From CAVSRC01 sp963785065 (GTDB lineage Bacteria > Pseudomonadota > Alphaproteobacteria > Rhizobiales > Kaistiaceae): DNA of 64,000 nt. This document shows positions 45,255 through 52,498 of this stretch, one piece after another (position 1 is the first letter of the stretch; each line of letters begins with the position of its first letter). The notes under the pieces were generated by a model, which made no database searches, had not been told where the DNA came from, and saw only the letters and a program-made list of their open reading frames with translations. A program made the position numbers and the translations under genes. The stretch is from contig CAWATX010000004.1 in the NCBI GenBank assembly GCA_963785065.1, positions 372,001 to 436,000 of the forward strand. Reading direction: 5' to 3'.

Positions 45255-45647
45255 TCAGGGCCCGATGCGGGTGACGTTCATCGCGCCGCCACCGCCGTTG
45301 ACGACATGCGCGTAGAAAGTGCCCCCCTTGAGGAAAGCGTCGGCGAAATACCGGACTGACGCCACGCCCTCCGCCAGCAGAACAGCCGGCTCCTTTGCGC
45401 CGAAGGCGCGGTCCAGCCAGACGCACTCGCTGTCCCCTGGCTTGGCGGCGGTCTTGCCGCGGCGGAAGTAAACGCGCGCGTAGTACTTTGGCCCGTGCGG
45501 CCAGATCGTCAGGTTGACGCGCATGTCGCTGCCGACACGGCAGATGATTGGGTAGCTCTTCGGTTCCGCGCCTGCCGCAGTCGGCATGCTCGCCGCGAGC
45601 GACAGGGCGGCCAGTGCTGCACTGGTCAGGAACTTCAGGTCCCGCAT
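45255..45647 (-). CDS. Small secreted protein, last gene of the small-protein array
   Basis: 130 residues; signal peptide about 1-27 (LTSAALAALSLAASMPTAAGA). Only two cysteines (IICRVGSD, SECVWLD), so it may be a neighbour and not a true member of the cysteine-rich family. The sequence before its ATG (AACTGGAGGACGTC) closely resembles that of the next upstream gene (AACTGGAGGACATC), which suggests a duplicated leader. Predicted periplasmic and beta-rich. Function unknown. Confidence 0.65.
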   Translation of the reverse strand: MRDLKFLTSAALAALSLAASMPTAAGAEPKSYPIICRVGSDMRVNLTIWPHGPKYYARVYFRRGKTAAKPGDSECVWLDRAFGAKEPAVLLAEGVASVRYFADAFLKGGTFYAHVVNGGGGAMNVTRIGP

Positions 45648-45685
45648 GACGTCCTCCAGTTCGTACGCCTCCGGCGAGGCGCCGC

Positions 45686-46009
45686 TCAGCGCACGCCGCT
45701 TCGCATTTTGGGTTGACGGGTGGGAGCCTTGTTCAGGTCGATACTCGGGGCTTTCGACAGAAGCTTCACATGTCTCGGCGGGAGCCCGATCCAGGTGATC
45801 TTTTTGCAGTCACCCTTATTCGGGCAAGCTATAGCCCCTCCGTGGTTGCAGTCTTTCTTGTCGTCACACCAGGCGCAACTTGTCTTCATGCCGCAGATCA
45901 CCAGGGCGTCCATTCTTGCTATGGATTCTACGCCTTTGGCGTCTGCACGGACGATACCAGCCGCCAGAGCAGCAACGACAACACCAACGACAACGGCAAG
46001 TTTCCGCAT
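45686..46009 (-). CDS. Small secreted cysteine-rich protein (array member, CxHGG type)
   Basis: 107 residues. Signal about 1-22 (VVVGVVVAALAAGIVRADA). The mature part has CGMKTSCAWCDDKKDCNHGG followed by IACPNKGDCKK, related to the C-D-H-K-G-G-x-C segment of the gene at 47080. It ends in a basic tail (RQPKMRSGVR). ATG 46009 follows GGAGGACATC. No known family recognised; six cysteines in an exported protein suggest disulfides or metal binding. Confidence 0.65.
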   Translation of the reverse strand: MRKLAVVVGVVVAALAAGIVRADAKGVESIARMDALVICGMKTSCAWCDDKKDCNHGGAIACPNKGDCKKITWIGLPPRHVKLLSKAPSIDLNKAPTRQPKMRSGVR

Positions 46010-46091
46010 GATGTCCTCCAGTTGGTATGCAGCCGGGGGCACCGGTCCGGGGCACCCCGGGGCATGGGCAGGTCCGTTGGCGGCGCGGCGG

Positions 46092-46418
46092 TCAGCGCCG
46101 CTTCGCCGGCGCCCGCGTTGCGGGATTGGCCGGCGTGAAGCCGCTGCTCGGCTGGGTCGGCTGGACCACCAGCCCGCGGGAATACTTCGGGTCCCAGTTG
46201 CATGCATAGACCGCGACGCCGCCCGGCAGATTGGGATTGTAGTCGCATATCCAGCAGCCTTTGCCGGCGAAGCAGCACGAGCAGATGATGCCGCCCTCAC
46301 AGTCCCAGTTCTTGCATGTGCTCGGGCTCGGGAGACGATTACTCGGGGCGGCCCATGTCGGGTCGCCCAGGCAGCTGGCGAAAGCCGCTGCCACGAACGC
46401 GATGCTGGCGTTGTGCAT
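46092..46418 (-). CDS. Small secreted cysteine-rich protein (array member, CCxxGxGC type)
   Basis: 108 residues. Signal about 1-23 (ASIAFVAAAFASCLGDPTWA). Core TCKNWDCEGGIICSCCFAGKGCWICDYNPNLPGG: the CCxxGxGC motif and NPNL are shared with the gene at 46521. It ends APAKRR, like the restored tail of the 47632 gene. ATG 46418 follows GGAGGAAATGTG. The upstream dyad lies 75 bp before the start. Confidence 0.65.
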   Translation of the reverse strand: MHNASIAFVAAAFASCLGDPTWAAPSNRLPSPSTCKNWDCEGGIICSCCFAGKGCWICDYNPNLPGGVAVYACNWDPKYSRGLVVQPTQPSSGFTPANPATRAPAKRR

Positions 46419-46492
46419 CACATTTCCTCCATGACCACCTCCGGCGCCCCACCGTACTGCCCCGCAAGGATGCCGTCGTGGATTGCACGGCG

Positions 46493-46512
46493 CCCCGCTC
46501 ATTCGGACGGGG
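46493..46512. promoter_or_regulatory. GC-rich dyad upstream of the 46418 gene
   Basis: CCCCGCTCATTCGGACGGGG: arms with CCCC/GGGG ends. It sits 75 bp upstream of the start codon. Related dyads precede the next three genes of the array. Confidence 0.5.
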
Positions 46513-46520
46513 TCACGCGA

Positions 46521-46931
46521 TCAGCGCCGGCTGGCGCCTCCCGTTGGCGGTTTGCCGGTCACGCCGCCGCCCTGTCGCGAGAATCCGGGGCCCCCTTGCA
46601 GCAGGTTCGGATTGATGTGCTTCGGCACCGATATCGCAGCGGTGCAGCCATGCCCCTTCTGGCAACAGCACTTGTCTGCGCCGCAGACCGCATGGGCACC
46701 ATCGTTGAGGCATATGAGAAAGTGGTCGTAGGGGGCGTTGTGCGCGATGTCGTCTTCGAGCTTCTGCTCGCACGCCCGGCCGCCGGGCGTTTGCCAGTCC
46801 GCATCGGTGCACGTGGACTTGAAGGAATTCTTCGGCTCGGCTCGAGCCGGTTGTGCCACGGCAATGGTTGCGAGCGCGAAACATGCCATGATGATGAGAA
46901 GGAAAGGGCGTTTTCGATGGGATACGGACAT
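46521..46931 (-). CDS. Small secreted cysteine-rich protein (array member, CCxxGxGC type)
   Basis: 136 residues. Signal about 1-31 (PFLLIIMACFALATIAVAQPARA). Eight cysteines, including CGADKCCCQKGHGC, which shares CCxxGxGC with the gene at 46092; NPNLLQGGPGF also matches its NPNLPGG. The C-terminus is Gly/Pro/Arg-rich (VTGKPPTGGASRR). ATG 46931 follows GGAGCAGATGC. The 100-bp leader upstream is homologous to that of the gene at 48022. Confidence 0.65.
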   Translation of the reverse strand: MSVSHRKRPFLLIIMACFALATIAVAQPARAEPKNSFKSTCTDADWQTPGGRACEQKLEDDIAHNAPYDHFLICLNDGAHAVCGADKCCCQKGHGCTAAISVPKHINPNLLQGGPGFSRQGGGVTGKPPTGGASRR

Positions 46932-46944
46932 GCATCTGCTCCAT

Positions 46945-46966
46945 GCAACGGCCCGAAGGCCGACGC
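46945..46966 (-). promoter_or_regulatory. Leader hairpin before the 46931 gene
   Basis: GCGTCGGCC-TTCG-GGCCGTTGC on the minus strand: a nine-pair stem with one U-U mismatch and a stable UUCG loop, directly before the GGAG ribosome binding site. The same fold with changed loop and mismatch occurs at 48036-48057. Confidence 0.55.
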
Positions 46967-47005
46967 TCCCCCTCCCGACAGTTTGAACACAAACTGGCCG
47001 TTCCG

Positions 47006-47024
47006 CCCCGTTCGATCGAAGGGG
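47006..47024. promoter_or_regulatory. GC-rich dyad upstream of the 46931 gene
   Basis: CCCCGTTCGATCGAAGGGG, centred on TTCGATCGAA. It ends 75 bp before the start codon. Confidence 0.5.
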
Positions 47025-47079
47025 AAATCCCCTTGCCGGTCACCCGGGTATTTTGCCTGTGCCCCCGCCCGGTCAGGGA

Positions 47080-47517
47080 TCAGCACAGGTTGCCGAGACA
47101 TTCGATCTTCCTGTGGTCGCGCACGATCGGCTTGGTGCGATGATCGCGCACGATCGGCTTCTTGCGGTGATCGCGCACGATCGGCGTGAGCGGCGCATTC
47201 ATGAGCACCTCCACTGCGCCCGCCGGACCCGTATCGAAGTATTGCTTTTCGCCCGCCTCCAAGCCGGGCGTGCTGCCCGTGCAGTCGCCGAGCAGCGGGC
47301 AAGTGACGCCGCACGAGCCGCCCTTATGATCGCAGTTCATCTTGACGCAGACATCCACGACGCCGTGCCGCCTGAGGCTGGCCCCCGTCTTCATGCAGAC
47401 CGAACCGAGGTCCTGCCTGCTGATCCGCCGCAAGTTGACGGACGCCGACGCCGCCGTTTCGATGGACAGGACGAGAGCGGCCAGACAAGCCGCCGTGATG
47501 AGGATGAACTTGTGCAT
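47080..47517 (-). CDS. Small secreted cysteine-rich protein with C-terminal KPIVRDHR repeats
   Basis: 145 residues. Signal about 1-25 (LITAACLAALVLSIETAASA). Core GSVCMKTGASLRRHGVVDVC, KMNCDHKGGSCGVTCPLLGD, CTGSTPG, close in spacing to the gene at 47632. The tail carries three near-identical nine-residue units (KKPIVRDHR, TKPIVRDHR and a preceding TPIVRDHR) encoded by a 27-bp DNA repeat, then ECLGNLC. ATG 47517 follows AGGAGCGTTCCCG; an upstream start would lack the signal position. Confidence 0.65.
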   Translation of the reverse strand: MHKFILITAACLAALVLSIETAASASVNLRRISRQDLGSVCMKTGASLRRHGVVDVCVKMNCDHKGGSCGVTCPLLGDCTGSTPGLEAGEKQYFDTGPAGAVEVLMNAPLTPIVRDHRKKPIVRDHRTKPIVRDHRKIECLGNLC

Positions 47518-47567
47518 CGGGAACGCTCCTGATCGATTGCTCACGTGGTCGCATCGCGATGGCACCG

Positions 47568-47585
47568 CCCCGTCCGAACGGACGG
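47568..47585. promoter_or_regulatory. GC-rich dyad upstream of the 47517 gene
   Basis: CCCCGTCCGAACGGACGG: arms CCGTCCG/CGGACGG. It sits 51 bp before the start codon, closer than in its three relatives. Confidence 0.5.
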
Positions 47586-47631
47586 ACCGACGCCTGAGTA
47601 AACGTCTGTCACGCGTACCGAGCCGCGCCGG

Positions 47632-48022
47632 TCAGCCCCGCTTCGCCGTCGGAGGTCGGGTTGATTTGCCGGTCTTGAACTTCGGACCGCCCGTCAGCGT
47701 ATCGAGGATGGTTGGATTCACCTTCAGACCAGGCTTTCCGCTGACAATCCCTGGCGTGGTCCCGGTGCAATGGGCTGCTGTCGGTGCACTCGACCCTGCA
47801 TTCTCCGCCCTTGCCGTCGCAATTGGGCTTGATGCAGCCATAGAGGCCAGTAATCGAAATGGGGACACCCTTCACTTTTGCGCAGGTGCCCAGGACTTCC
47901 CATTCCTCGTGTTTGTCATGAAGTCGATGCGTTTCGGCATGGGCCGCGCTGGCAACCAAACCGACGCCAAAAGCGGTCAGGATGACAAACGAGAGAGTGC
48001 GCATGCGCTGTGATGCGGACAT
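47632..48022 (-). pseudogene. Small secreted cysteine-rich protein, apparent single-base frameshift
   Basis: The ATG 48022 (MSASQRMRTLSF, signal to about 29) follows GGAGCAGATGC. The first frame reads ..GCIKPNCDGKGGECRVECTDSSP and then diverges. One base later the frame reads CTGTTPGIVSGKPGLKV.. and ends TAKRG at 47632. Dropping one base at 47769/47770 gives ECTDSSPCTGTTPG, which aligns cysteine for cysteine with TCPLLGDCTGSTPG of the neighbour at 47080. The 391-bp span is one over a multiple of three. Corrected length is 129 residues. Read uncorrected, the first frame continues to 47609. Confidence 0.65.
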
Positions 48023-48035
48023 GCATCTGCTCCTT

Positions 48036-48057
48036 GCAGCGGCCGTGAGGCCGGCGC
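48036..48057 (-). promoter_or_regulatory. Leader hairpin before the 48022 gene
   Basis: GCGCCGGCC-TCAC-GGCCGCTGC on the minus strand, the counterpart of 46945-46966, just upstream of the ribosome binding site. Confidence 0.55.
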
Positions 48058-48098
48058 TCCCCCTGCCGACAGCTTGGACAAAAACAGATGGTTCCGCC

Positions 48099-48117
48099 CC
48101 GTCCGATCGGATGGGAA
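48099..48117. promoter_or_regulatory. GC-rich dyad upstream of the 48022 gene
   Basis: CCCCGTCCGATCGGATGGG, symmetrical about CGATCG, 77 bp before the start codon and 20 bp after the LuxR-type gene stop. It may be an operator or the regulator gene's terminator. Confidence 0.5.
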
Positions 48118-48136
48118 AATCCGAATCCGGATCGGG

Positions 48137-49270
48137 TCAGTCGATGAACGGATTGACGAAGCCGGCCACCAGCTTGACCAGGTCGGCCTGGCGCTTGGCG
48201 CCGGTCTTCTCGAACAGGCTGCGCAGGTGGAACTTTACCGTGGTTTCCGCGATGCCGAGCGCCGCAGCGCTTTCCGGCACACCGCCGACATTGACGATCG
48301 CCAGCAGGACCCTCAGTTCGCTCGGCGTCAGGCCATAGGTCCTGGCCACCATCTCGGGCCGGGACGGCGGCGACAGCGCCGCCTTGTGAACGAAGACGGC
48401 CGCGACGGCGGTATAGGCTGTGCCGGCCCGCCGGCGCGCGCCGGAGGTCAGCGGCAACACGTGGGCGACGAAGGGCTCGCCGTCCTCCGTGGCCAGCGGC
48501 ACGGCGATCCCTTTCGTACCGATCGCCGCATCGCCGCCGGCGGACGTTGCGAAGATGTCGAGCAGCGTCTGGTCGGTCTGAACGTCTCCTGTGGCGAGCC
48601 GCCCTCCGGCCACACGCAGCGTCTCGCCGGCGGCCACCATCGAATGACCGGCAACATTGCTTTGCACGACGCGCCCGTTCTCGTCGACGAGGAACATGCC
48701 GGCGGCGATCCCGTCCAGAGTGTCGGCCAGCGTTGCCGCCTCCATGGACTTGAGCTCGATGACATTGCCGATAGGCACCGCACGACGCAGGTGCGGAATG
48801 ATCAAGCGCATGCGTTCGCGCGCGCCGTCGTCCGTGAAGCCCTGCCGCTCGTGGCGGAGCACGGCGAAGATGGCGATGCTCGTTGGCGACCGGTCGATCA
48901 GGGCCACGATGTTGTCGATGAATCCCTGGGGGCGCACCCATTCCTTGTAGAAGCGCGTCTTGAGGAATTCGGACCGCGGAATGATCTCGGAATTGCTGAT
49001 CACGTCGCCAACATCGAGACTGAAGTACGCCGCATTCAGCGGATCGAGCTTGGCGTACGTGCCGAAGTAAAGCTGCCCGTATTCGGCATCGATTCCGAAA
49101 TCGTAGGTCGGTGCGGCCGCCCCCCGCGCACTGTCGCGAAGGTGAAGCGTTGCCGCGCCGCCACCGATGAAGCCGGCAAGCTTTTCCATGACGCTCGGCC
49201 AGAAGGATGAGTCCAGTGCTGCATCGTAAATGTCACCGATGAGCAGCGAGAGTATTTCTGCTTCAAGCAT
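48137..49270 (-). CDS. LuxR-family transcriptional regulator
   Basis: 377 residues. The C-terminal 65 residues form a LuxR/GerE HTH (YGLTPSELRVLLAIVNVGGVPESAAALGIAETTVKFHLRSLFEKTG). The long N-terminal region (FWPSVMEKLAGFIGGGAATLHLRD; VDENGRVVQSNVAGHSMVA) looks like PAS/GAF-type sensing domains. There is no receiver or autoinducer-domain signature. ATG 49270 is preferred; the frame stays open upstream without coding features. It lies directly upstream of the cysteine-rich gene array on the same strand and is the best candidate for controlling it. Confidence 0.83.
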   Translation of the reverse strand: MLEAEILSLLIGDIYDAALDSSFWPSVMEKLAGFIGGGAATLHLRDSARGAAAPTYDFGIDAEYGQLYFGTYAKLDPLNAAYFSLDVGDVISNSEIIPRSEFLKTRFYKEWVRPQGFIDNIVALIDRSPTSIAIFAVLRHERQGFTDDGARERMRLIIPHLRRAVPIGNVIELKSMEAATLADTLDGIAAGMFLVDENGRVVQSNVAGHSMVAAGETLRVAGGRLATGDVQTDQTLLDIFATSAGGDAAIGTKGIAVPLATEDGEPFVAHVLPLTSGARRRAGTAYTAVAAVFVHKAALSPPSRPEMVARTYGLTPSELRVLLAIVNVGGVPESAAALGIAETTVKFHLRSLFEKTGAKRQADLVKLVAGFVNPFID

Positions 49271-49579
49271 TGGCGGACTCCCTGCTGGCCCGGTCCACCG
49301 GGCAAGCCGCTGCAAGAAAGACAGAACGAGATAATCGTCGCCTGGTTGTGGGATTGTGGTTGCTCGTCGCAGGCGGTGCAAGTGATTGTCTTCGCCCGGC
49401 GTCGGGACGGCAAATTCGACTAAACTTGATCCGGCTGTGGGCCAGGATTGCGCAGGCCGATCTGCATCTTGACGCGGCGCCGGATCGCCGCAAGGTGACA
49501 TCGGGCTGGCGGCGCGCCGTCCGGCCGGCTCTTTGGCCGCCAGGAGGCGTCGGACGGGCACACCATAGGGAGGGAAGCC
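49271..49579. other. 309-bp divergent gap, LuxR-type gene / cysK
   Basis: No gene seen. It must hold both promoters. The palindrome CCCGGT-CC-ACCGGG at 49289-49302, about 19 bp before the regulator start, could serve autoregulation. Confidence 0.4.
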
Positions 49580-50623
49580 ATGGGCCACAGATATCAGAGC
49601 ATTCTTGAGACGGTCGGTCATACGCCGGTCGTGCGCATCAACCGGCTCGCTCCGCCGGGGGTGAACGTCTACGTCAAGATCGAGGCGTTCAATCCGCTCG
49701 GCTCGGTCAAGGACCGCCTGGCCCTCGGCGTCATCGAGGCGGCGGAGAAGTCGGGCGAGCTGAAGCCCGGCCAGACGGTGATCGAGGCGACGAGCGGCAA
49801 CACCGGCATCGGCCTGGCCATGGTCTGCGCAGCCAAGGGCTATCCATTGGTGACCGTGATGGCCGACAGCTTCAGCGTGGAGCGTCGGCGGCTGATGCGG
49901 TTCCTCGGTGCCAAGGTGATCCTCACCCCGGCCAAGGAGCGGGCCGTCGGAATCGTCCGCAAGACGGTCGAACTCGCCGAGACGCATGGCTGGTTCTACA
50001 CGCGCCAGTTCGAGAACCCGGCAAACCCGGACATGCATTCGCGCACCACCGCGCGCGAGATCATCGACGATTTCGCCGGCGAGCGCCTCGACTATTGGGT
50101 CACGGGCTACGGCACCGGCGGCACGCTGCAGGGCGTCGGCCGCGTGCTCGCCAAGGAGCGGCCCGACACCAAGATCGTCGTCTGCGAGCCGATCGATGCG
50201 CCGCTTCTCGAAAGCGGTCAGCCGCAGGCGCGCAACCCGGACGGCTCGGCGTCGGCGACCCATCCCGCCTGGAAGCCGCATCCCTTGCAGGGATGGACGC
50301 CAGATTTCATCCCGAAGATCACCGGCGAGGCGGTCGACATGGGCTTCATCAGCCGCATCGTCGAAATAGCCAACGCCGATGCGCTCAAATGCAGCCGCGA
50401 CCTCGCCCAGAAGGAAGGCATCTTCGTTGGCATCACCGCCGGCGGCACGTTCGCCGGCGCCCTCAAGGTCGCGTCCGAGGCGCCGCAGGGCTCGACCATC
50501 CTGTGCATGCTGCCTGACACCGGCGAGCGCTACCTGTCGACGCCGCTCTTTGCCGACGTACCGGCCGAGATGACCGAGGAAGAAACGAATATCTACAACT
50601 CGACGCCGCTGTTCAGAAGCTGA
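49580..50623 (+). CDS. cysK: Cysteine synthase A (O-acetylserine sulfhydrylase)
   Basis: 347-residue PLP enzyme making cysteine from O-acetylserine and sulfide. PLP lysine K44 in NPLGSVKDRLA; TSGNTGIGLAM loop; GYGTGGTLQGVGRVL phosphate site; late GITAGGTFAGAL. Slightly longer than the usual 310-330 because of the C-terminal ATNIYNSTPLF-like tail common in alphaproteobacteria. Start ATG 49580 behind AGGGAGGGAAGCC. Confidence 0.92.
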   Translation: MGHRYQSILETVGHTPVVRINRLAPPGVNVYVKIEAFNPLGSVKDRLALGVIEAAEKSGELKPGQTVIEATSGNTGIGLAMVCAAKGYPLVTVMADSFSVERRRLMRFLGAKVILTPAKERAVGIVRKTVELAETHGWFYTRQFENPANPDMHSRTTAREIIDDFAGERLDYWVTGYGTGGTLQGVGRVLAKERPDTKIVVCEPIDAPLLESGQPQARNPDGSASATHPAWKPHPLQGWTPDFIPKITGEAVDMGFISRIVEIANADALKCSRDLAQKEGIFVGITAGGTFAGALKVASEAPQGSTILCMLPDTGERYLSTPLFADVPAEMTEEETNIYNSTPLFRS

Positions 50624-50696
50624 TTGCAGGCGCCGGTGCGAAGCGGAGGCTCAGTCGCCGGCGCCGTCACTCGGCTGCAAGTGGGCTCGCGTGCCT

Positions 50697-51140
50697 TCAG
50701 ATGCCAAGGCGCTTGTGCTCGATCTTGATGCAGCGGTCCTGGATCACGGTGAGGCCGGCGGCCTCCGCTTTGTTGGCCGCCGCCTGATCGCGCAGGCCGA
50801 GCTGCATCCAGATCACCCCGGGCTTCCTGTCCAGGGCCAGCGCTTCGTCCACCGTCTCGCCGAGGAATTCGGTGCGACGGAAGATGTCGACGATGTCGAT
50901 CGGCTCGGGCACGTCCTTGAGGCTGGCATAGACGGTCTGGCCAAAAATCTTCTGGCCGGCATAGACCGGATTAACCGGAACGGCGTGATAGCCGTGCTGG
51001 ACAAGGTAGCCCATGATCGCGCGGCTCACCCGATCGCGCGTCGGCGAGGCGCCAACCACGGCGATGGTGGGGTTTGAGGTCAGGATTGCGCGGAGCGCGT
51101 CGTCGGAGGGGGCGTCGCGGGTCAGGGTTTCGGTGGTCAT
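50697..51140 (-). CDS. CoA-binding protein (YccU family)
   Basis: 147 residues, a single CoA-binding Rossmann domain: TIAVVGASPTRDRVSRAIMGYL, then HAVPVNPVYAGQKIFGQTVYASLKDV and the terminal VIQDRCIKIEH. Function unknown; stand-alone relatives of succinyl-CoA synthetase CoA domains. It is divergent from rplM, as in related genomes. Start ATG 51140. Confidence 0.87.
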   Translation of the reverse strand: MTTETLTRDAPSDDALRAILTSNPTIAVVGASPTRDRVSRAIMGYLVQHGYHAVPVNPVYAGQKIFGQTVYASLKDVPEPIDIVDIFRRTEFLGETVDEALALDRKPGVIWMQLGLRDQAAANKAEAAGLTVIQDRCIKIEHKRLGI

Positions 51141-51370
51141 CTGGCGTTGGACACATTGTTGGTCCGGCGCTGGGGCCGGAGAGAGGACACATTCAATTTT
51201 TTAGATAGTATCGCCGGGCGGCCGTGCAAAGCCCTTTTATAGGTCGGCGACCAGCGGGCGGAACGGCGGAACGCGTCAATTCATCGAGATCGCCCCGTTG
51301 CAGGCCTGCGGTATCTTGATACCTTATCGCTAATAAACTGACATGCTTGCATTTTTCCGCTCGGACGTGC
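51141..51370. other. Gap upstream of the rplM promoter
   Basis: No gene. It contains an AT-rich segment with TTTTTTAG near 51197-51204, probably promoter DNA of the CoA-binding protein gene. With the rplM promoter and leader it fills the 321-bp divergent region. Confidence 0.4.
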
Positions 51371-51399
51371 TTGACGTGGCGCACTGCCGCGGCTAGAAC
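51371..51399 (+). promoter_or_regulatory. rplM-rpsI promoter
   Basis: TTGACG (51371-51376), 17-bp spacer, TAGAAC (51394-51399): a strong alphaproteobacterial sigma-70 style promoter 63 bp upstream of rplM. Confidence 0.7.
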
Positions 51400-51410
51400 C
51401 CGCGCCATCC

Positions 51411-51431
51411 GGCGGCGCCAAGAGCGCCGCC
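51411..51431 (+). promoter_or_regulatory. Leader hairpin of rplM
   Basis: GGCGGCGC-caaga-GCGCCGCC, an 8-bp GC stem in the short rplM leader, with a T-rich tract (GTTTTTC) a few bases on. It could attenuate transcription or bind L13 for autoregulation; the role is not shown by sequence alone. Confidence 0.45.
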
Positions 51432-51461
51432 TTCAAGTTTTTCAACCCGCCGGAAGCCACC

Positions 51462-51926
51462 ATGAAGACATTCAATCTGAAGCCGGCCGACGTCGACAAG
51501 AAGTGGGTCGTGATCGACGCCGACGGCCTGGTCGTCGGTCGCCTTGCGGCGATTGTCGCGCGACGCCTGCGCGGCAAGCACCTGGCAAGCTACACGCCGC
51601 ACGTCGACTGCGGCGACAATGTCATCGTCATCAATGCCGAGAAGGTCGCCTTCACCGGCAGGAAGCGCGAGCACAAGAAGTACTACTGGCACACCGGCTG
51701 GATCGGCGGCATCAAGGAGCGCACCGCGGCGAAGATCCTCGACGGGCGCTTTCCCGAGCGCGTGGTCGAGAAGGCCGTCGAGCGCATGTTGCCCGAGGGG
51801 CCGCTCGCCCGCCGCCAGCTGAAAAATCTCCGCGTCTACAAGGGCGCCGAGCACCCCCACGTCGCCCAGCGGCCGGAAGTGCTCGATATCGCTGGTTTGA
51901 GCCGCAAGAATGTGAGGACCGCCTAA
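51462..51926 (+). CDS. rplM: 50S ribosomal protein L13
   Basis: 154 residues, full length. MKTFNLKPADVDKKWVVIDA, VVGRLAAIVARRLRGKH, and MLPEGPLARRQLKNLRVYKG are diagnostic. Binds 23S rRNA domain II early in 50S assembly. First gene of the L13-S9 operon; the next start is 1 bp after its stop. Confidence 0.98.
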   Translation: MKTFNLKPADVDKKWVVIDADGLVVGRLAAIVARRLRGKHLASYTPHVDCGDNVIVINAEKVAFTGRKREHKKYYWHTGWIGGIKERTAAKILDGRFPERVVEKAVERMLPEGPLARRQLKNLRVYKGAEHPHVAQRPEVLDIAGLSRKNVRTA

Positions 51927-51927
51927 C

Positions 51928-52398
51928 ATGGCCGATCTGCAATCCCTTCAGGATCTCGCCACCGTCGACGAGGTGGTGGCCGCTCCGGTCCACGTCCAGA
52001 AGCTCGACGCCCAAGGGCGCGCCTATGCCACCGGCAAGCGCAAGGATGCGGTCGCCCGCGTCTGGGTGACGCGCGGCGGTGGACGCATCATCGTCAACGG
52101 CAAGGACTTCGCCGAATATTTCGCCCGGCCGGTGCTGCAGATGATCCTGCGCCAACCGATCCTGGCGAGCGACCGCGACGGCCAGTACGACGTCAACGCC
52201 ACGGTTTCCGGCGGCGGGCTCTCCGGCCAGGCCGGCGCGCTGCGCCACGGCATTTCGCGGGCGCTGACCTATTACGAGCCGGAGTTGAGGGCGGTGCTGA
52301 AGAAGCAAGGCTTCCTCACCCGCAACTCGCGAACGGTGGAGCGCAAGAAGTACGGCCGCCGCAAGGCCCGCCGCTCCTTCCAGTTCTCCAAGCGCTGA
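51928..52398 (+). CDS. rpsI: 30S ribosomal protein S9
   Basis: 156 residues with the alphaproteobacterial N-terminal extension. YATGKRKDAVARVWVTRGGG, GGLSGQAGALRHGISRAL and the basic C-terminal KARRSFQFSKR tail that reaches the tRNA in the P site. Cotranscribed with rplM and followed by a strong terminator. Confidence 0.98.
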   Translation: MADLQSLQDLATVDEVVAAPVHVQKLDAQGRAYATGKRKDAVARVWVTRGGGRIIVNGKDFAEYFARPVLQMILRQPILASDRDGQYDVNATVSGGGLSGQAGALRHGISRALTYYEPELRAVLKKQGFLTRNSRTVERKKYGRRKARRSFQFSKR

Positions 52399-52426
52399 TC
52401 GGCGCCTCCTTTTCTCCCTGTTGTTG

Positions 52427-52455
52427 AGGGCGGGCCGGTCGGCCCGCCCTTTTTC
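52427..52455 (+). terminator. Rho-independent terminator of rplM-rpsI
   Basis: Perfect 11-bp stem AGGGCGGGCCG / CGGCCCGCCCT with a GT loop, followed by TTTTTCTTT. Confidence 0.92.
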
Positions 52456-52498
52456 TTTGCCTCGACACGAGCTATCTGCCTCAACGGAGGTCCGCGAT

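Noticed and set aside
45720..47189. 489-residue plus-strand frame across the cysteine-rich array
   Set aside because: No ribosome binding site or domain; the six minus-strand genes each have signal peptides and good binding sites.
49271..50281. N-terminal extension of the LuxR-type regulator on the minus strand
   Set aside because: It lies opposite cysK and has shadow-frame composition; the regulator begins at 49270.
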